Positions 13,420 through 22,465 of a stretch of 24,494 nucleotides of DNA are shown here, piece after piece. The stretch lies in contig DEHC01000011.1 in NCBI GenBank assembly GCA_002351705.1, positions 1-24,494 of the forward strand. The letters are read 5' to 3'. Position 1 is the stretch's first letter, and each line of letters opens with the position of its first letter. The DNA comes from Gammaproteobacteria bacterium UBA2810 (GTDB lineage Bacteria > Pseudomonadota > Gammaproteobacteria > Enterobacterales > Succinivibrionaceae). Position numbers and translations under genes: made by a program. The notes below the pieces were generated by a model. It saw nothing but the letters and a program-made list of their open reading frames with translations. It was not told the DNA's origin and made no database searches.

Positions 13420-14141
13420 TCTGTCCTCGTGCAGAGCCCTGCCGTATAGTCAAGCTGGTAGCGGCTGTTTACGGCCTTTTCGATATTCTCTGCGGTAACG
13501 CACTCGGCGGTTTTCCCGCTCGCGATGATTTCCCTTGCGAGAATCACGGTCTCGGGGAAGAACCTTCTTACGAGATTAAGGTTGTGCATGACGGTGATGA
13601 TGGTCTTTCCGGCCCTGTTCCACTCCTGCAGGAGGCCGGCGAGCTCCTCGGAGGTCGGTTCGTCCATCGCGCTGAACGGCTCGTCAAGCATGATGAGATC
13701 AGCGTCCTGGAGCCAGACCCTGGCGAATACGACGCGCTGGAACTGCCCGCCTGAGATGTCCCCGATATTCTCCCCGGCGAACTTCCGCATCTTCACCTTC
13801 TCAAGCGCGCTGTCGACGAGATGCAGCATGGACCGGTCAACTCTTCTGAAAAGCCCGGTCCTGTGCCAGAGCCCGAGGGAGACGAACTCACGCACGGTAA
13901 TCGGGAAGCTTTTGTTGATCTGGCTTGCCTGCTGGCAGTAGGCTATCCTGATGCCGGGCTTCTTTTCCACAGATCCCTCAAGGGGCTTCAGTATGCCCAT
14001 AATCCCGTTGAGAAGGGTTGATTTTCCCCCGCCGTTCGGACCTATTACCGCGAGCATCTCGCCGTCGGCGACGGAGAGGTTCAGATGATGGACAATGGGA
14101 TGCCTGCTGTAGCCCAGTGTCAGGTTCTTTATTTCCAGCAT
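13416..14141 (-). CDS. Metal ABC transporter ATP-binding protein (ZnuC/MntA family)
   Basis: A 241-residue ATPase that powers the importer. It shows Walker A GPNGGGKST (34-42), the Q-loop at YCQQ (68-71), signature DISGGQFQRV (128-136), Walker B LIMLDEP (149-155) and the H-loop VMHN with His186. LEIKNLTLGYSRHPIVHHLNL at the N-terminus is typical of the family. ATG at 14141 is chosen because GAGG lies 6 nt upstream and the domain starts there; the frame stays open to 14189. This is the first gene of a minus-strand unit of ATPase, permease, binding protein and ldhA. No recognisable Zur or MntR box was found upstream. Confidence 0.92.
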   Translation of the reverse strand: MLEIKNLTLGYSRHPIVHHLNLSVADGEMLAVIGPNGGGKSTLLNGIMGILKPLEGSVEKKPGIRIAYCQQASQINKSFPITVREFVSLGLWHRTGLFRRVDRSMLHLVDSALEKVKMRKFAGENIGDISGGQFQRVVFARVWLQDADLIMLDEPFSAMDEPTSEELAGLLQEWNRAGKTIITVMHNLNLVRRFFPETVILAREIIASGKTAECVTAENIEKAVNSRYQLDYTAGLCTRTE

Positions 14142-14584
14142 TTTCCGCCTCAGGCCTCTCCGGTGACGGAGGCCAGAACTGCCAGGCATATGGCAATAAC
14201 CAGGGCTGCAGCTGCCATTCTCGTCCAGATCCCTGGAAAAATAACCGAGTGCAAAATTGCCTCACTTGTGTGAATTCTGAGGTTCTGAGGGTATGAACAA
14301 AAGGCCTAAATGTCAAGCGGTTTGATTTTGACCGCCCGGATCAGTGAGAGGAAGAAAGTCTCTCCGCAGAAAGCTCACAGCCAGAGCATGGACAGAACGC
14401 GCTCTGGCAGTCTGCTTATGATTCAGGGGCTCCTGGATATCAGGCATTCATGTTTGCATGTGCGTTCTGTCAGAGAATGAACAGGAAATGTGTCCGGAAA
14501 ACCAACGCAGACAGGTGATTTTTTCTGGATGGCGGTGATTTACCTTAAAATACGGGCGTTTCTGACCATAAGTCGCGGATTATC
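14142..14584. other. Divergent intergenic region with several inverted repeats
   Basis: This 443-bp stretch separates the importer operon from the giant SNF2 gene and should hold both promoters, but I cannot assign either firmly. Visible structures are TCAC-TTGT-GTGA (14262-14273), GCGGT/ACCGC (14317-14335), CCAGAGC/GCTCTGG (14381-14387 with 14401-14407), and GACAGAACGC/GCGTTCTGTC (14391-14400 with 14462-14471). The small open frames here overlap one another without convincing starts. A small RNA or regulatory region is possible. Confidence 0.45.
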
Positions 14585-17500
14585 ATGCTTGATTACAAGT
14601 CCCTCCTTCCCAACTGGTGGAGCCAGGCCTGGGCGAAGGCCAAACTGGCTGAATTCAGCACGGAGCAGCTCAATGATGGCTGCCGGCTCCTCTCTGACGG
14701 CTGTTTTTATTATGTAAGCGCAGGCGGCAGGGGCCCTATTCACTGCTACGGGATGATGTCGGCCACGAAACTGCGCTTCGAGCGCTATTCCGCGCCGCAG
14801 AAGGTCAGACTGCGCAATCTCATCCTGAATGACAGGGAAGGCTGTGATGATCTGCGCAAAGGCATAATGAACGAGGCGCTCTGGGCGAAAATCAGGGAAA
14901 AATACCTGCTGCCCAATCTCGCCGGCTTTGACACGCTCTCTTTATCCGGAAGAACGAATGAACCGAACATCTCTGTTTATACGGCCGCGGAGCTCCTGTA
15001 CACGGCCTGGCTGGTAAGCTGCGATCCTGCCCTGATGTTTGCCTGGCGCGGGGTCAGCCTGTACGGCGATCTCGGAATACAGAGCATAGCGGTAAAGCCG
15101 CTTCCCTCCGGGGCTGTGCCGGCGCGCGAGCTGCGTCTCCCTGTTCCGGCAAAGCTTGTGGCTGCACCTGTTTCAGGAAATAACACGTCTTCTTACTGGA
15201 ACGACGGATATGTACGGGAGCAGCCCGGTGAGCAGGAGCCGAAGAAGGACGTTCCTGACCAGCAGTCCATGAATCAAGAGGCGGAAACTCCTGCCGAAAA
15301 ACCGTCAGCAGATAACGACGGCCAGGACAGATCTGAAGTAATAAAGCGCTGGGCCTCCGGCACACTCCAGTGCAGGTGGCTCTCAGGCGTGCTGCCGCGT
15401 TATGCGGATTTCAAGGCTGCTGAAGAGCTTGCCCCGCAGCTGCACGGCTTCGGGATTAAAAAGCTCTACGGCCGCATGAGCCTTTCAGCTGCTGTGGAAA
15501 CCCCTGACGGGGAGATGAAGGAGCCGTCGCTGATTTTTTCCGCGCAGAGCTACGGGGCGTCAAGACTCAGGTCATATCTGAGGGGCCATGAGGAGGACTG
15601 CTTCTCGCTCGAGAGGAACTTCCTGAGCGGCGAGCTTTCGGACATTGCGGAAAGGCTCGTTCCCGGATTTGCAGACGGCAGCCGGGACAAGGTCAGGGAA
15701 AGCTGGGATCCGGCGGCGCTTGCGCTCGCCCTCCGGGCCGCGTCCGCCATGTCAAAGTACCCGAGGCTGATGTTCCTCTTCCGCGGAGTGAGCGTCACCG
15801 GCATTGCCGAGGGCATCAGGAAGGATGCGCTGAGGGGCCCGGGCCGCGGCTGGGCTCGAAGACCGGGTACGGGAGAGGATCTGTCTCATGGCACTGATGC
15901 GGCGGGCGGTGCAGGAGACGCTCCGTCTGACGAGCCGGGGAGCGCTCCATGGGCGCGGAGCTGGATCACGGAGACGGTCCTTCTCGATAACAATGAGAAC
16001 GCAGGCGACGCCCGGGCCGCGCTCCGCGAGGGGAGAGCCGGTGACTTCAAATATGATGAGAAGGAGCACCGTACTGTCTGTGAGATTGCCGACGAGTTCG
16101 GCGACAGACACACGGTAACGCTGTCATTCGGCTTCTACAAGCCGGAGGAGCGCGCACTTCTAGGAGCGCTCTTCTATCTCAACGAGAAGCGTCTCAATGA
16201 GCTCCGGGAGGGGAGGATAACCCCTGCCCTCCGGACGCTTTTCTCAGACCACGGGATAAAGCTCCTTCCTGACGGTCATGAGAGAGTCTCGGTAACCCCC
16301 GTGTCCGATCAGGAGAAGCTGCTCCTCACCGTGATGATAAAGGCCTCGCAGCTGATGTCGGCAGATCCTTCGCTGCTGCTTAAATGGCGCGGGTTTGACA
16401 TCAGCGATGAAAGCACCCTGGACAGCAGAAACATCTCCGCCGACGCGCTCCTCGGGATACTTGCCCCGGGGCCCTTTGCGAACAGATTCATCAGGCTCTT
16501 TGTGAAGGATCCCCTGGGCGCTCCCCTCGCGGAGGCGGGAAGGCTTCTCTCCGGAAAGACCATCGGGGCCCCCGTGGCAGACGGCAGAGGGAGCGTCAGC
16601 TTAAGCTTCGGCCGCCTCAAGGCGAAGAAGACGGCGGTTCTTGCGCTTGAGCCCTTCACCTGCGCTGAGGTCCGGGAGCTTGCGGATTGCCTTGACCGCC
16701 ATTACGGCATCCTGCAGGAGCTCGGGAAAGGGAACTATCCCGGAGAGCTTGACGGCATTATCAGGGACGCCGGCGCGGAGCTTACCCGCGGCGGGACGCT
16801 CTCAGTGAACGGAGAGGACGTGACGCAGGAGGTCTCATCCGATCCGGCCATCCTCGCGGTCATCGTGAGGCTCGCGCAGGAGCTCGGTAAGAACCCGGCG
16901 CTCCTCTTCGCCTGGCGCGGGCTGCCGCTCGGCAGGGTGTCCCTCGGTCAGATCCGTGCGGGCCTCGCCGGGAAGACGCCTGACGGGCCGTTCCTCATGG
17001 CTGGGCCGGAGAAGCCGGACAATTACCTCCAGCTGTCATTCACCGACGAATGGTCTGAGCCTGAGGACGGCATGCCCTGGTGGGCATTCAATTTTCTCAG
17101 CAGCATCGCAGGCAGACACAGCAGCGGGGATGAGAAAGAGGAGAGCGGGGATGACGGAGTGATGCATTTCCTCCCCAACCAGCACATTTTCTACACTGAC
17201 GTCTCGGACAGCAGCGGCAGGAGGCGCCTTTACCTCGCCCTGTTCGAGTATACGGATCATGGCATGGAGGTGATCCTCAATTTCTTCCGGCAGAGGCCGG
17301 AGCTCGCAAAGGCCCTCGGGCAGGGCTACCTGGACCGCAGCTTCAGGTCATTCGCCAGGCTGAGGAACATCCCGCTGCTCGAGGTCAGCTATGACGAATA
17401 TGTGGTGAGAGGCGACGATTACTACTGCAGCAATAAAGATCGCATCACCTTCGCGAGGCGCATGCTGCCTCTTCTTGAGAAGGATCCCTCGCTCATCTTT

Positions 17501-20500
17501 CTAAGCCGCGGCCTTGACATAAAAAAGAAGCTCGGACTCGGGTCGGATGCTCCCCTGCAGGAGCCCGAGGAGGAGGCGCTCAGCGAGTTTGACGGGGCCG
17601 ACTCGGCGCTCAGGCGCGGGAAGGGCGCGGCAGCAGAGGGCGGAGCGGACGATTTCCTCCGGAAATCCTTTGCCCGCCGCTTCATTGCGAACCTTGCCGA
17701 TGACGCCATCATCGGCTATCAGCGCGACGCCAGGGCATCGCGCATCTGCGACGCGGTGTTCGACAGCAGCGAGCGCGAGACGGATCTCGACGTGAGGCAC
17801 GGCAGCACCTCAAGCTATACCGCCTCGCTGCAGCTTGAGCCCCTTACGGAGGAAGAGCGGCAGAGCGTGATGAGGGAGCTGAAGGAGGATCCGAACGCGC
17901 TCTCGCAGCTTCAGGTCGGAAAGCTTGACGAAGGGTTTGTCCGGAGGCTGCAGTCTCTCGGGATCCCGCTCATGTGCGGCGAGAGCACCGGGGACCTGAT
18001 GTGGTGCTCCTGCGATGTTTCGGATAACAGGGTGTGCCGCCATGAGGTCGCGCTCCTCAAGCGCACCGCGCAGCGAATACTCAGTGATCCGCCGCTCCTC
18101 TTCCTGATGCGGGGCTTCGACATCAGGAAAGAGCTTGGGAAGCTCAGCGCCGGGCTCAGCGTCTCCTCCGCGTGGATGACGCCCCAGGCGCTCTTCAGGA
18201 TCCATCCTGAGCTTGACGCGAAGGACACCGGGGACATGCTCCCGGAGGACGCGCTCTACCACCTGAACCGCGCGAGCTTCGCGAAGGTCCCCTCGGGACT
18301 CCTGCGCTCGGCCATGAGGCTCATACAGGAGTCCCCCGCGGGATACGGCGGGGAGGACTGCAAGGGAGCGCTCCTCAGGGCCCTGGATTCAGCCCGCGAA
18401 TGCGCGAGGAGCATGATAAGGTCTGATACCGGGATCGAAAACCTTCCTGATTTCAGCAGGGTGCAGGCCGAGATCTCAGCTGACGGACACGTGCGCGATT
18501 ACGGCAATCCGCCGGCCTCTGCCCGTTTCATGGCAGGGCGTGATGACTCTGATCCGCTCTCGGCGGACTATGTCCGGAAGGAGCTTGGGGTGGGAGCTGA
18601 CAAGCTGCAGCGCCTCAGCAGCAGCAAGGCAAAGGCCGAATTTACCGGCTGCGCCTTCGTGCCGCCTGACAATGGCTTCGGCTTTGAGGAGATGCACAGC
18701 CTCCCCTCGGGCGTCTTCAACGGGAAGATCACAGCGGAGGTCCTTGACAGGGCAGGCACCGCCGCGCAGGCGATGTACGCGCTCTGCTCGCTCGCGAGGA
18801 AGCTCCTCCTTGCGGACGCGGTGATGCCCTGTCCCCTGCGCTCCACGAGGGGAGAGCTCTCCGTAATGTGGATCCCCTGCCTCCTCTCGCACGAGGTGCT
18901 GACCCTTACCGCGCACGCCGGCATGCTCGCGAGGAGGCTCCTCCTCGGGAGCGTGCTTGTTCCTGACAAGTCCCTCGGGCTTAAGGCTGAGGAGATGAGC
19001 GACGCGGGCTTCGGCGCGCTCTCGCTCGGGATGTTCATCAGCGACCTCGTGAGAAAGGGCTTCCTCCGGAACATGGGCCATGTGCAGGCCGCATGGAACA
19101 GGGCCGCGGCCGAGACTCCGGAGCTCATCCTCACGACGCTCTCCTTCTGGCGCTATGGCGGCGGAATCAGCCAGGCCGCGCTCGAGCGCATGGAGAGCTC
19201 GCTCGGACAGTGGCTCGCGCCGCTCTTCATGGGGCTTGGCGGCATGAGGCCTGTCCTTATTCTCGGAACCGCCGTCGGGCAGGATCCTGACATCGCATCA
19301 GCCGAGGAGAGACTCCGCGCTGGCGGGGAGCAGGCGATTGCCGATGCCGAGAAGGCGGAGGATAAGGAGGCAGGGAACAAAGAGGAAGACCTGGAGAATG
19401 CCTCGGTCGAGGAGCAGGTATCAGCAGAGATCTCCCTCGGGTTCATCGACCGCAGGGACGGGCGCTATGTAAGCTACAGCGAGGTCTCATCGCTTGACGC
19501 GGGGAAGCGCGGGGAGTGCCGCGCGGCGGCGGCGCGCATCTCGGCACTCCTCCCCGAGGCCGCGGACATCATCTCCGGGAAGTCCGGCCGCGCGGTGCTC
19601 TCCATCGAGGCGCTGCAGAAGGCCCTCTTCGAAATCCTTCCCGCCCTTAAGCTCTCCGGCGCCCTTGTGGTGCTGCCGCGCTCGATGCGGCAAATCCTGA
19701 GGCCTGCTGCCATGGCGAACCTCGCCCTCATGAAGGGCTGGAAGGGCGGGAGCGGCCTCATGAGCCTCGCCTCGCTCCTCTCCTTTGACTGGAAGACCAC
19801 CCTGGGCGGACGGGAGATCACCGAGGAGCAGTTCGAGGAGCTCAGGGAGCATGCCGGTCACCTGGTGCGCTTCGGCAACGACTATGTCTACGCCACCGCC
19901 TCCGAGATTGACTCCATCCTGAAGCGCCTCAGCGGGAAGGCGCAGCGGCCGTCGAGGCTAAGGCTCCTTGAGGCCGCCCTCTCGGGGAGCTTCGAGGGCA
20001 ATGAGGTCTTCATGGACGGGAAAATCCGGAAGGCCATCAATGAGGAGCTCAGGACCCCGCCCGCGAAGGTTCCGGACGGGCTCAGGGCCACGCTCCGCCC
20101 CTACCAGGAGAGGGGCTACTCCTGGCTCATGCACAACCTCCGCGCCCGGATGGGCTCAATAATCGCGGACGACATGGGGCTCGGGAAGACGGTGCAGGTC
20201 ATCGCCGCCCTCGAGAACCTCCGGGCCGCAGGGGAGCTTGAGAAGGACCCCGCGCTCGTCACGGTGCCCGCGTCAGTCGTCATCAACTGGACGCGTGAGC
20301 TTAAACGCTTCGCGCCTGACCTCAGTGTCAACGTCTACTACGGCACGCAGCGCTCCCTGGAGCCAAAGGCAAATGTGCTCCTTACGACCTACGGGACCCT
20401 CCGGCAGGACATCGAGAAGCTCAAGGATAAGAAGTGGCGCGTCGCCGTCGCTGACGAGGCGCAGAACATCAAGAACCCTGGCTCGCAGATCTTCCAGGAC

Positions 20501-21496
20501 ATGTGCATCATCAAGGCGGACTCCGCCATTGCCATGTCCGGAACGCCGGTCGAGAACCGCCTCGCTGACTACTGGGCAATCATGGAGTTCGTGAACCCGG
20601 GGCTCTTCGGCACTCTGGGATCGTTTGTAACCGACTACGCGCAGCCAATCGAGAGGAGCCGCGACGCCGACGCGGTGAAGAGGCTCAGGAGTGTGACTGC
20701 TCCCTTCATCCTCCGCCGCCTCAAGACCGATAAGAGCGTCATCGCTGACCTCCCCGAGAAGATAAGCTCCGACCGCTTCTGCTCCCTTACCCCGGAGCAG
20801 GCGGCGATGTACCAGACCTTCGTGAGCGACGGGCTCGAGGGAGTGACCGAGACGCTCTCGAAGATGGAGAGGAGCGCGAGGGTATTGAAGCTCATCCTCC
20901 GGCTCAAGCAGATCTGCGACGCGCCGGAGCTCTTCTCCAAGGATCCCAAGATCACTGGCCCCGCGCACTCGGGGAAGGCGGAGATGCTTCTCGACCTCCT
21001 TGAGGAGCTTGCCGAAAGCGGGCAGAAGGCCATCGTGTTCACCCAGTTCCGGGAGATGGGGGATCTCCTCGTCTCCTGGATCGGGGAGAGGCTCGGGACA
21101 GTTCCGGACTTCATCCACGGCGGCGTGAGCGTGAAGCGCCGCCAGGAGATGGTTGACCGCTTCCAGAAGGACCCGCAGGACCGCGTCATGGTGCTCTCCC
21201 TGAAGGCCGCAGGAACAGGGCTCAACCTCACCGCTGCGACTGCGGTCATTCACTATGACCTCTGGTGGAACCCTGCCGTCGAGGATCAGGCAACCGACAG
21301 GGCATACCGCATCGGGCAGAGCAGGAACGTCATGGTCTACCGCTTCATCTGCGCGGGGACCTTCGAGGAGAAAATCAACGAGATGATTAACTCCAAGAAG
21401 GAAATCGCGGAGCTCACCGTGCAGAAGGGCGAGAAGTGGCTCGGCGACCTCTCGAAGAGCGAGCTCAGGAGCTTCCTTGCCATGAGCGCGGGGTGA
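14585..21496 (+). CDS. Giant SWI2/SNF2 ATPase with six tandem SWIM-type modules
   Basis: A 2303-residue protein. The C-terminal third is a HepA-like SNF2 motor, a double-stranded DNA translocase: motif I DDMGLGKT (1862-1869), motif II DEAQ (1957-1960), SGTPVENR (1985-1992), IVFTQF, LSLKAAGTGLNLTAAT, and RAYRIGQ (2239-2245). Just before it, about 1685-1800, is the SNF2-associated DUF3670-type region (VVLPRSMRQ, LLSFDWKTTLGG, REITEEQFEEL). The first ~1180 residues contain six modules of about 200 residues, each ending in an xPxL-hydrophobic-x3-RG motif, with the first motif residue at about 147, 392, 594, 770, 967 and 1168. Only module six keeps SWIM zinc ligands: C1141, C1143, C1151, H1153. 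Charged linkers separate modules. The start has a weak GGA; related proteins usually have a single SWIM module and about half this length. Role unknown; DNA- or RNP-remodelling is inferred. Confidence 0.9.
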   Translation: MLDYKSLLPNWWSQAWAKAKLAEFSTEQLNDGCRLLSDGCFYYVSAGGRGPIHCYGMMSATKLRFERYSAPQKVRLRNLILNDREGCDDLRKGIMNEALWAKIREKYLLPNLAGFDTLSLSGRTNEPNISVYTAAELLYTAWLVSCDPALMFAWRGVSLYGDLGIQSIAVKPLPSGAVPARELRLPVPAKLVAAPVSGNNTSSYWNDGYVREQPGEQEPKKDVPDQQSMNQEAETPAEKPSADNDGQDRSEVIKRWASGTLQCRWLSGVLPRYADFKAAEELAPQLHGFGIKKLYGRMSLSAAVETPDGEMKEPSLIFSAQSYGASRLRSYLRGHEEDCFSLERNFLSGELSDIAERLVPGFADGSRDKVRESWDPAALALALRAASAMSKYPRLMFLFRGVSVTGIAEGIRKDALRGPGRGWARRPGTGEDLSHGTDAAGGAGDAPSDEPGSAPWARSWITETVLLDNNENAGDARAALREGRAGDFKYDEKEHRTVCEIADEFGDRHTVTLSFGFYKPEERALLGALFYLNEKRLNELREGRITPALRTLFSDHGIKLLPDGHERVSVTPVSDQEKLLLTVMIKASQLMSADPSLLLKWRGFDISDESTLDSRNISADALLGILAPGPFANRFIRLFVKDPLGAPLAEAGRLLSGKTIGAPVADGRGSVSLSFGRLKAKKTAVLALEPFTCAEVRELADCLDRHYGILQELGKGNYPGELDGIIRDAGAELTRGGTLSVNGEDVTQEVSSDPAILAVIVRLAQELGKNPALLFAWRGLPLGRVSLGQIRAGLAGKTPDGPFLMAGPEKPDNYLQLSFTDEWSEPEDGMPWWAFNFLSSIAGRHSSGDEKEESGDDGVMHFLPNQHIFYTDVSDSSGRRRLYLALFEYTDHGMEVILNFFRQRPELAKALGQGYLDRSFRSFARLRNIPLLEVSYDEYVVRGDDYYCSNKDRITFARRMLPLLEKDPSLIFLSRGLDIKKKLGLGSDAPLQEPEEEALSEFDGADSALRRGKGAAAEGGADDFLRKSFARRFIANLADDAIIGYQRDARASRICDAVFDSSERETDLDVRHGSTSSYTASLQLEPLTEEERQSVMRELKEDPNALSQLQVGKLDEGFVRRLQSLGIPLMCGESTGDLMWCSCDVSDNRVCRHEVALLKRTAQRILSDPPLLFLMRGFDIRKELGKLSAGLSVSSAWMTPQALFRIHPELDAKDTGDMLPEDALYHLNRASFAKVPSGLLRSAMRLIQESPAGYGGEDCKGALLRALDSARECARSMIRSDTGIENLPDFSRVQAEISADGHVRDYGNPPASARFMAGRDDSDPLSADYVRKELGVGADKLQRLSSSKAKAEFTGCAFVPPDNGFGFEEMHSLPSGVFNGKITAEVLDRAGTAAQAMYALCSLARKLLLADAVMPCPLRSTRGELSVMWIPCLLSHEVLTLTAHAGMLARRLLLGSVLVPDKSLGLKAEEMSDAGFGALSLGMFISDLVRKGFLRNMGHVQAAWNRAAAETPELILTTLSFWRYGGGISQAALERMESSLGQWLAPLFMGLGGMRPVLILGTAVGQDPDIASAEERLRAGGEQAIADAEKAEDKEAGNKEEDLENASVEEQVSAEISLGFIDRRDGRYVSYSEVSSLDAGKRGECRAAAARISALLPEAADIISGKSGRAVLSIEALQKALFEILPALKLSGALVVLPRSMRQILRPAAMANLALMKGWKGGSGLMSLASLLSFDWKTTLGGREITEEQFEELREHAGHLVRFGNDYVYATASEIDSILKRLSGKAQRPSRLRLLEAALSGSFEGNEVFMDGKIRKAINEELRTPPAKVPDGLRATLRPYQERGYSWLMHNLRARMGSIIADDMGLGKTVQVIAALENLRAAGELEKDPALVTVPASVVINWTRELKRFAPDLSVNVYYGTQRSLEPKANVLLTTYGTLRQDIEKLKDKKWRVAVADEAQNIKNPGSQIFQDMCIIKADSAIAMSGTPVENRLADYWAIMEFVNPGLFGTLGSFVTDYAQPIERSRDADAVKRLRSVTAPFILRRLKTDKSVIADLPEKISSDRFCSLTPEQAAMYQTFVSDGLEGVTETLSKMERSARVLKLILRLKQICDAPELFSKDPKITGPAHSGKAEMLLDLLEELAESGQKAIVFTQFREMGDLLVSWIGERLGTVPDFIHGGVSVKRRQEMVDRFQKDPQDRVMVLSLKAAGTGLNLTAATAVIHYDLWWNPAVEDQATDRAYRIGQSRNVMVYRFICAGTFEEKINEMINSKKEIAELTVQKGEKWLGDLSKSELRSFLAMSAG

Positions 21497-21524
21497 GTGA
21501 TCGGAGAGTGATGAAATGACAGGC

Positions 21525-21551
21525 AGGCCGGGCCGGGAGCCCGGCCTTCTT
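21525..21551 (+). terminator. Terminator after the SNF2 gene
   Basis: AGGCCGGG (21525-21532) and CCCGGCCT (21540-21547) form an 8-bp GC stem with a 7-nt loop, followed by TCTTT. It lies 28 bp past the stop codon. Confidence 0.65.
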
Positions 21552-21624
21552 TGACTGTCAGCTTGCAGGTCGGTGCCGTGGTTTCCTCTGTCCGGGCTCA
21601 GGATTAAAGTCCTGAAACCCGGAA

Positions 21625-21654
21625 CAAAAAAATGGAGAACCGAAGTTCTCCATT
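21625..21654 (-). terminator. Terminator of the PIN-like gene (UUCG loop)
   Basis: On the minus strand AATGGAGAAC and GTTCTCCATT form a perfect 10-bp stem closed by a C-TTCG-G tetraloop, an especially stable loop, followed by a tract of eight T. It lies 26 bp after the stop of the minus-strand gene. Confidence 0.92.
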
Positions 21655-21680
21655 TCATTCATTTCAGGCCGGGAGCCTTG

Positions 21681-22271
21681 TTACAGAGCCTTTGAGCCGC
21701 CAAGCAGAGAGGAAATAAGCTTGCGGTTGCGGTCTGCTCCCGATGCTGCAGGCTCGGGCTTGGCAGGACGCCTTGCCTGAGGAGCAGGTCTCGGCTCGGG
21801 CTCGGGTTCCGGCTCGGGCTCAGGCTTCGGCTCGGGTTCCGGCTCCGGCTGACGCCTTCTGCTGAATGAAGGAGCAGGGGGCTCATCCTTTGCGGTGGAG
21901 ACGCCGTTGTCAGAGCCAAGTGCCGACATGCGGCTTACTCTGAGATGAAGATCCTTGCATACCTCGAAGATATGGTCAAAGGTGGTGTCATCAGAAAGGA
22001 ATGTAATCTCAACGTCATCCTCAGAGAGCAGCAGTCCGAGCCTCAGGGCGAACTGCATGTTGAAGTCCTCCCTGTCCTTGCTGTCGATCTGAACGAGATC
22101 GATCTGGATCTTGTACTGTGACTGGATCATGAGCAGCTGGGAGACCATCTCCATTGACATGCTGTTCTTGCCTTTGTTCACAATCATTTTTACATTTGAG
22201 AAACGATCCATCATCCCGGAGGGCATCTCCTGGGAGAAATCGCTTCTGATGATCAGAATTCTGTTGGGCAT
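21681..22271 (-). CDS. PIN-like domain protein with Pro-Glu repeat tail
   Basis: A 196-residue protein I recognise only at fold level. Residues 1-115 have the pattern of PIN/NYN-like nucleases: an N-terminal strand ending in Asp (RILIIRSDF, D11), KDREDFNMQFALRLGLL (D69) resembling the 'KNxLDFxIAFxLG' helix of PIN-like domains, and EITFLSDDTTFDHIFEVCK (D94, D95, D99) resembling 'ISxDxGFDxL'. These acids could form a metal site. Residues 141-160 are almost pure Pro-Glu/Pro-Lys repeats, followed by a basic Pro/Ala-rich stretch and a short tail (RNRKLISSLLGG). ATG at 22271 has GGAG 6 nt upstream, so the in-frame start at 22316 is rejected. It has its own promoter and terminator. Nuclease activity is inference. 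Confidence 0.6.
   Translation of the reverse strand: MPNRILIIRSDFSQEMPSGMMDRFSNVKMIVNKGKNSMSMEMVSQLLMIQSQYKIQIDLVQIDSKDREDFNMQFALRLGLLLSEDDVEITFLSDDTTFDHIFEVCKDLHLRVSRMSALGSDNGVSTAKDEPPAPSFSRRRQPEPEPEPKPEPEPEPEPEPRPAPQARRPAKPEPAASGADRNRKLISSLLGGSKAL
21787..21851. repeat. Low-complexity Pro-Glu coding repeat
   Basis: About 65 bp built from near-repeats of GGCTCGGGCTC/GGTTCCGGCTC on the plus strand. They encode alternating Pro-Glu with one Lys in the PIN-like protein. Such tracts form rigid extended linkers (as in TonB) and are prone to copy-number change. Confidence 0.7.
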
Positions 22272-22354
22272 ATCATTCTCCAAAAGCTGGCTTTGGCAAG
22301 CCAGTAATATCTTCAAGATGTCTAAATGAAATCATCATTCAATATTATGGTGTC

Positions 22355-22383
22355 AGTATAGCGCGCATAAAAGCCGCGCTGAA
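22355..22383 (-). promoter_or_regulatory. Candidate promoter of the PIN-like gene
   Basis: On the minus strand TATACT (22355-22360) lies 17 bp after TTCAGC (22378-22383). The leader would be about 75 nt. The -35 is weak. Confidence 0.4.
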
Positions 22384-22465
22384 AAGATTAATGCAATAAT
22401 TTGCCAAAACTCACGTATAAATCACGTTTCAAGCGGTGACGCGGCATGGGGAAGGAAATGAGGGG

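Noticed and set aside
14142..14320. Zur or MntR operator upstream of the importer operon
   Set aside because: No sequence resembling either consensus was found; TCAC-TTGT-GTGA at 14262 is too short to assign.
20273..21658. 461-codon open frame antisense to the SNF2 motor
   Set aside because: It mirrors the wobble pattern of the GC-rich helicase gene, has no family resemblance, and the sense strand has all helicase motifs.
21787..21851. Short tandem repeats as a CRISPR or mobile-element signature
   Set aside because: The repeats are in frame and encode a Pro-Glu linker; there are no spacers.
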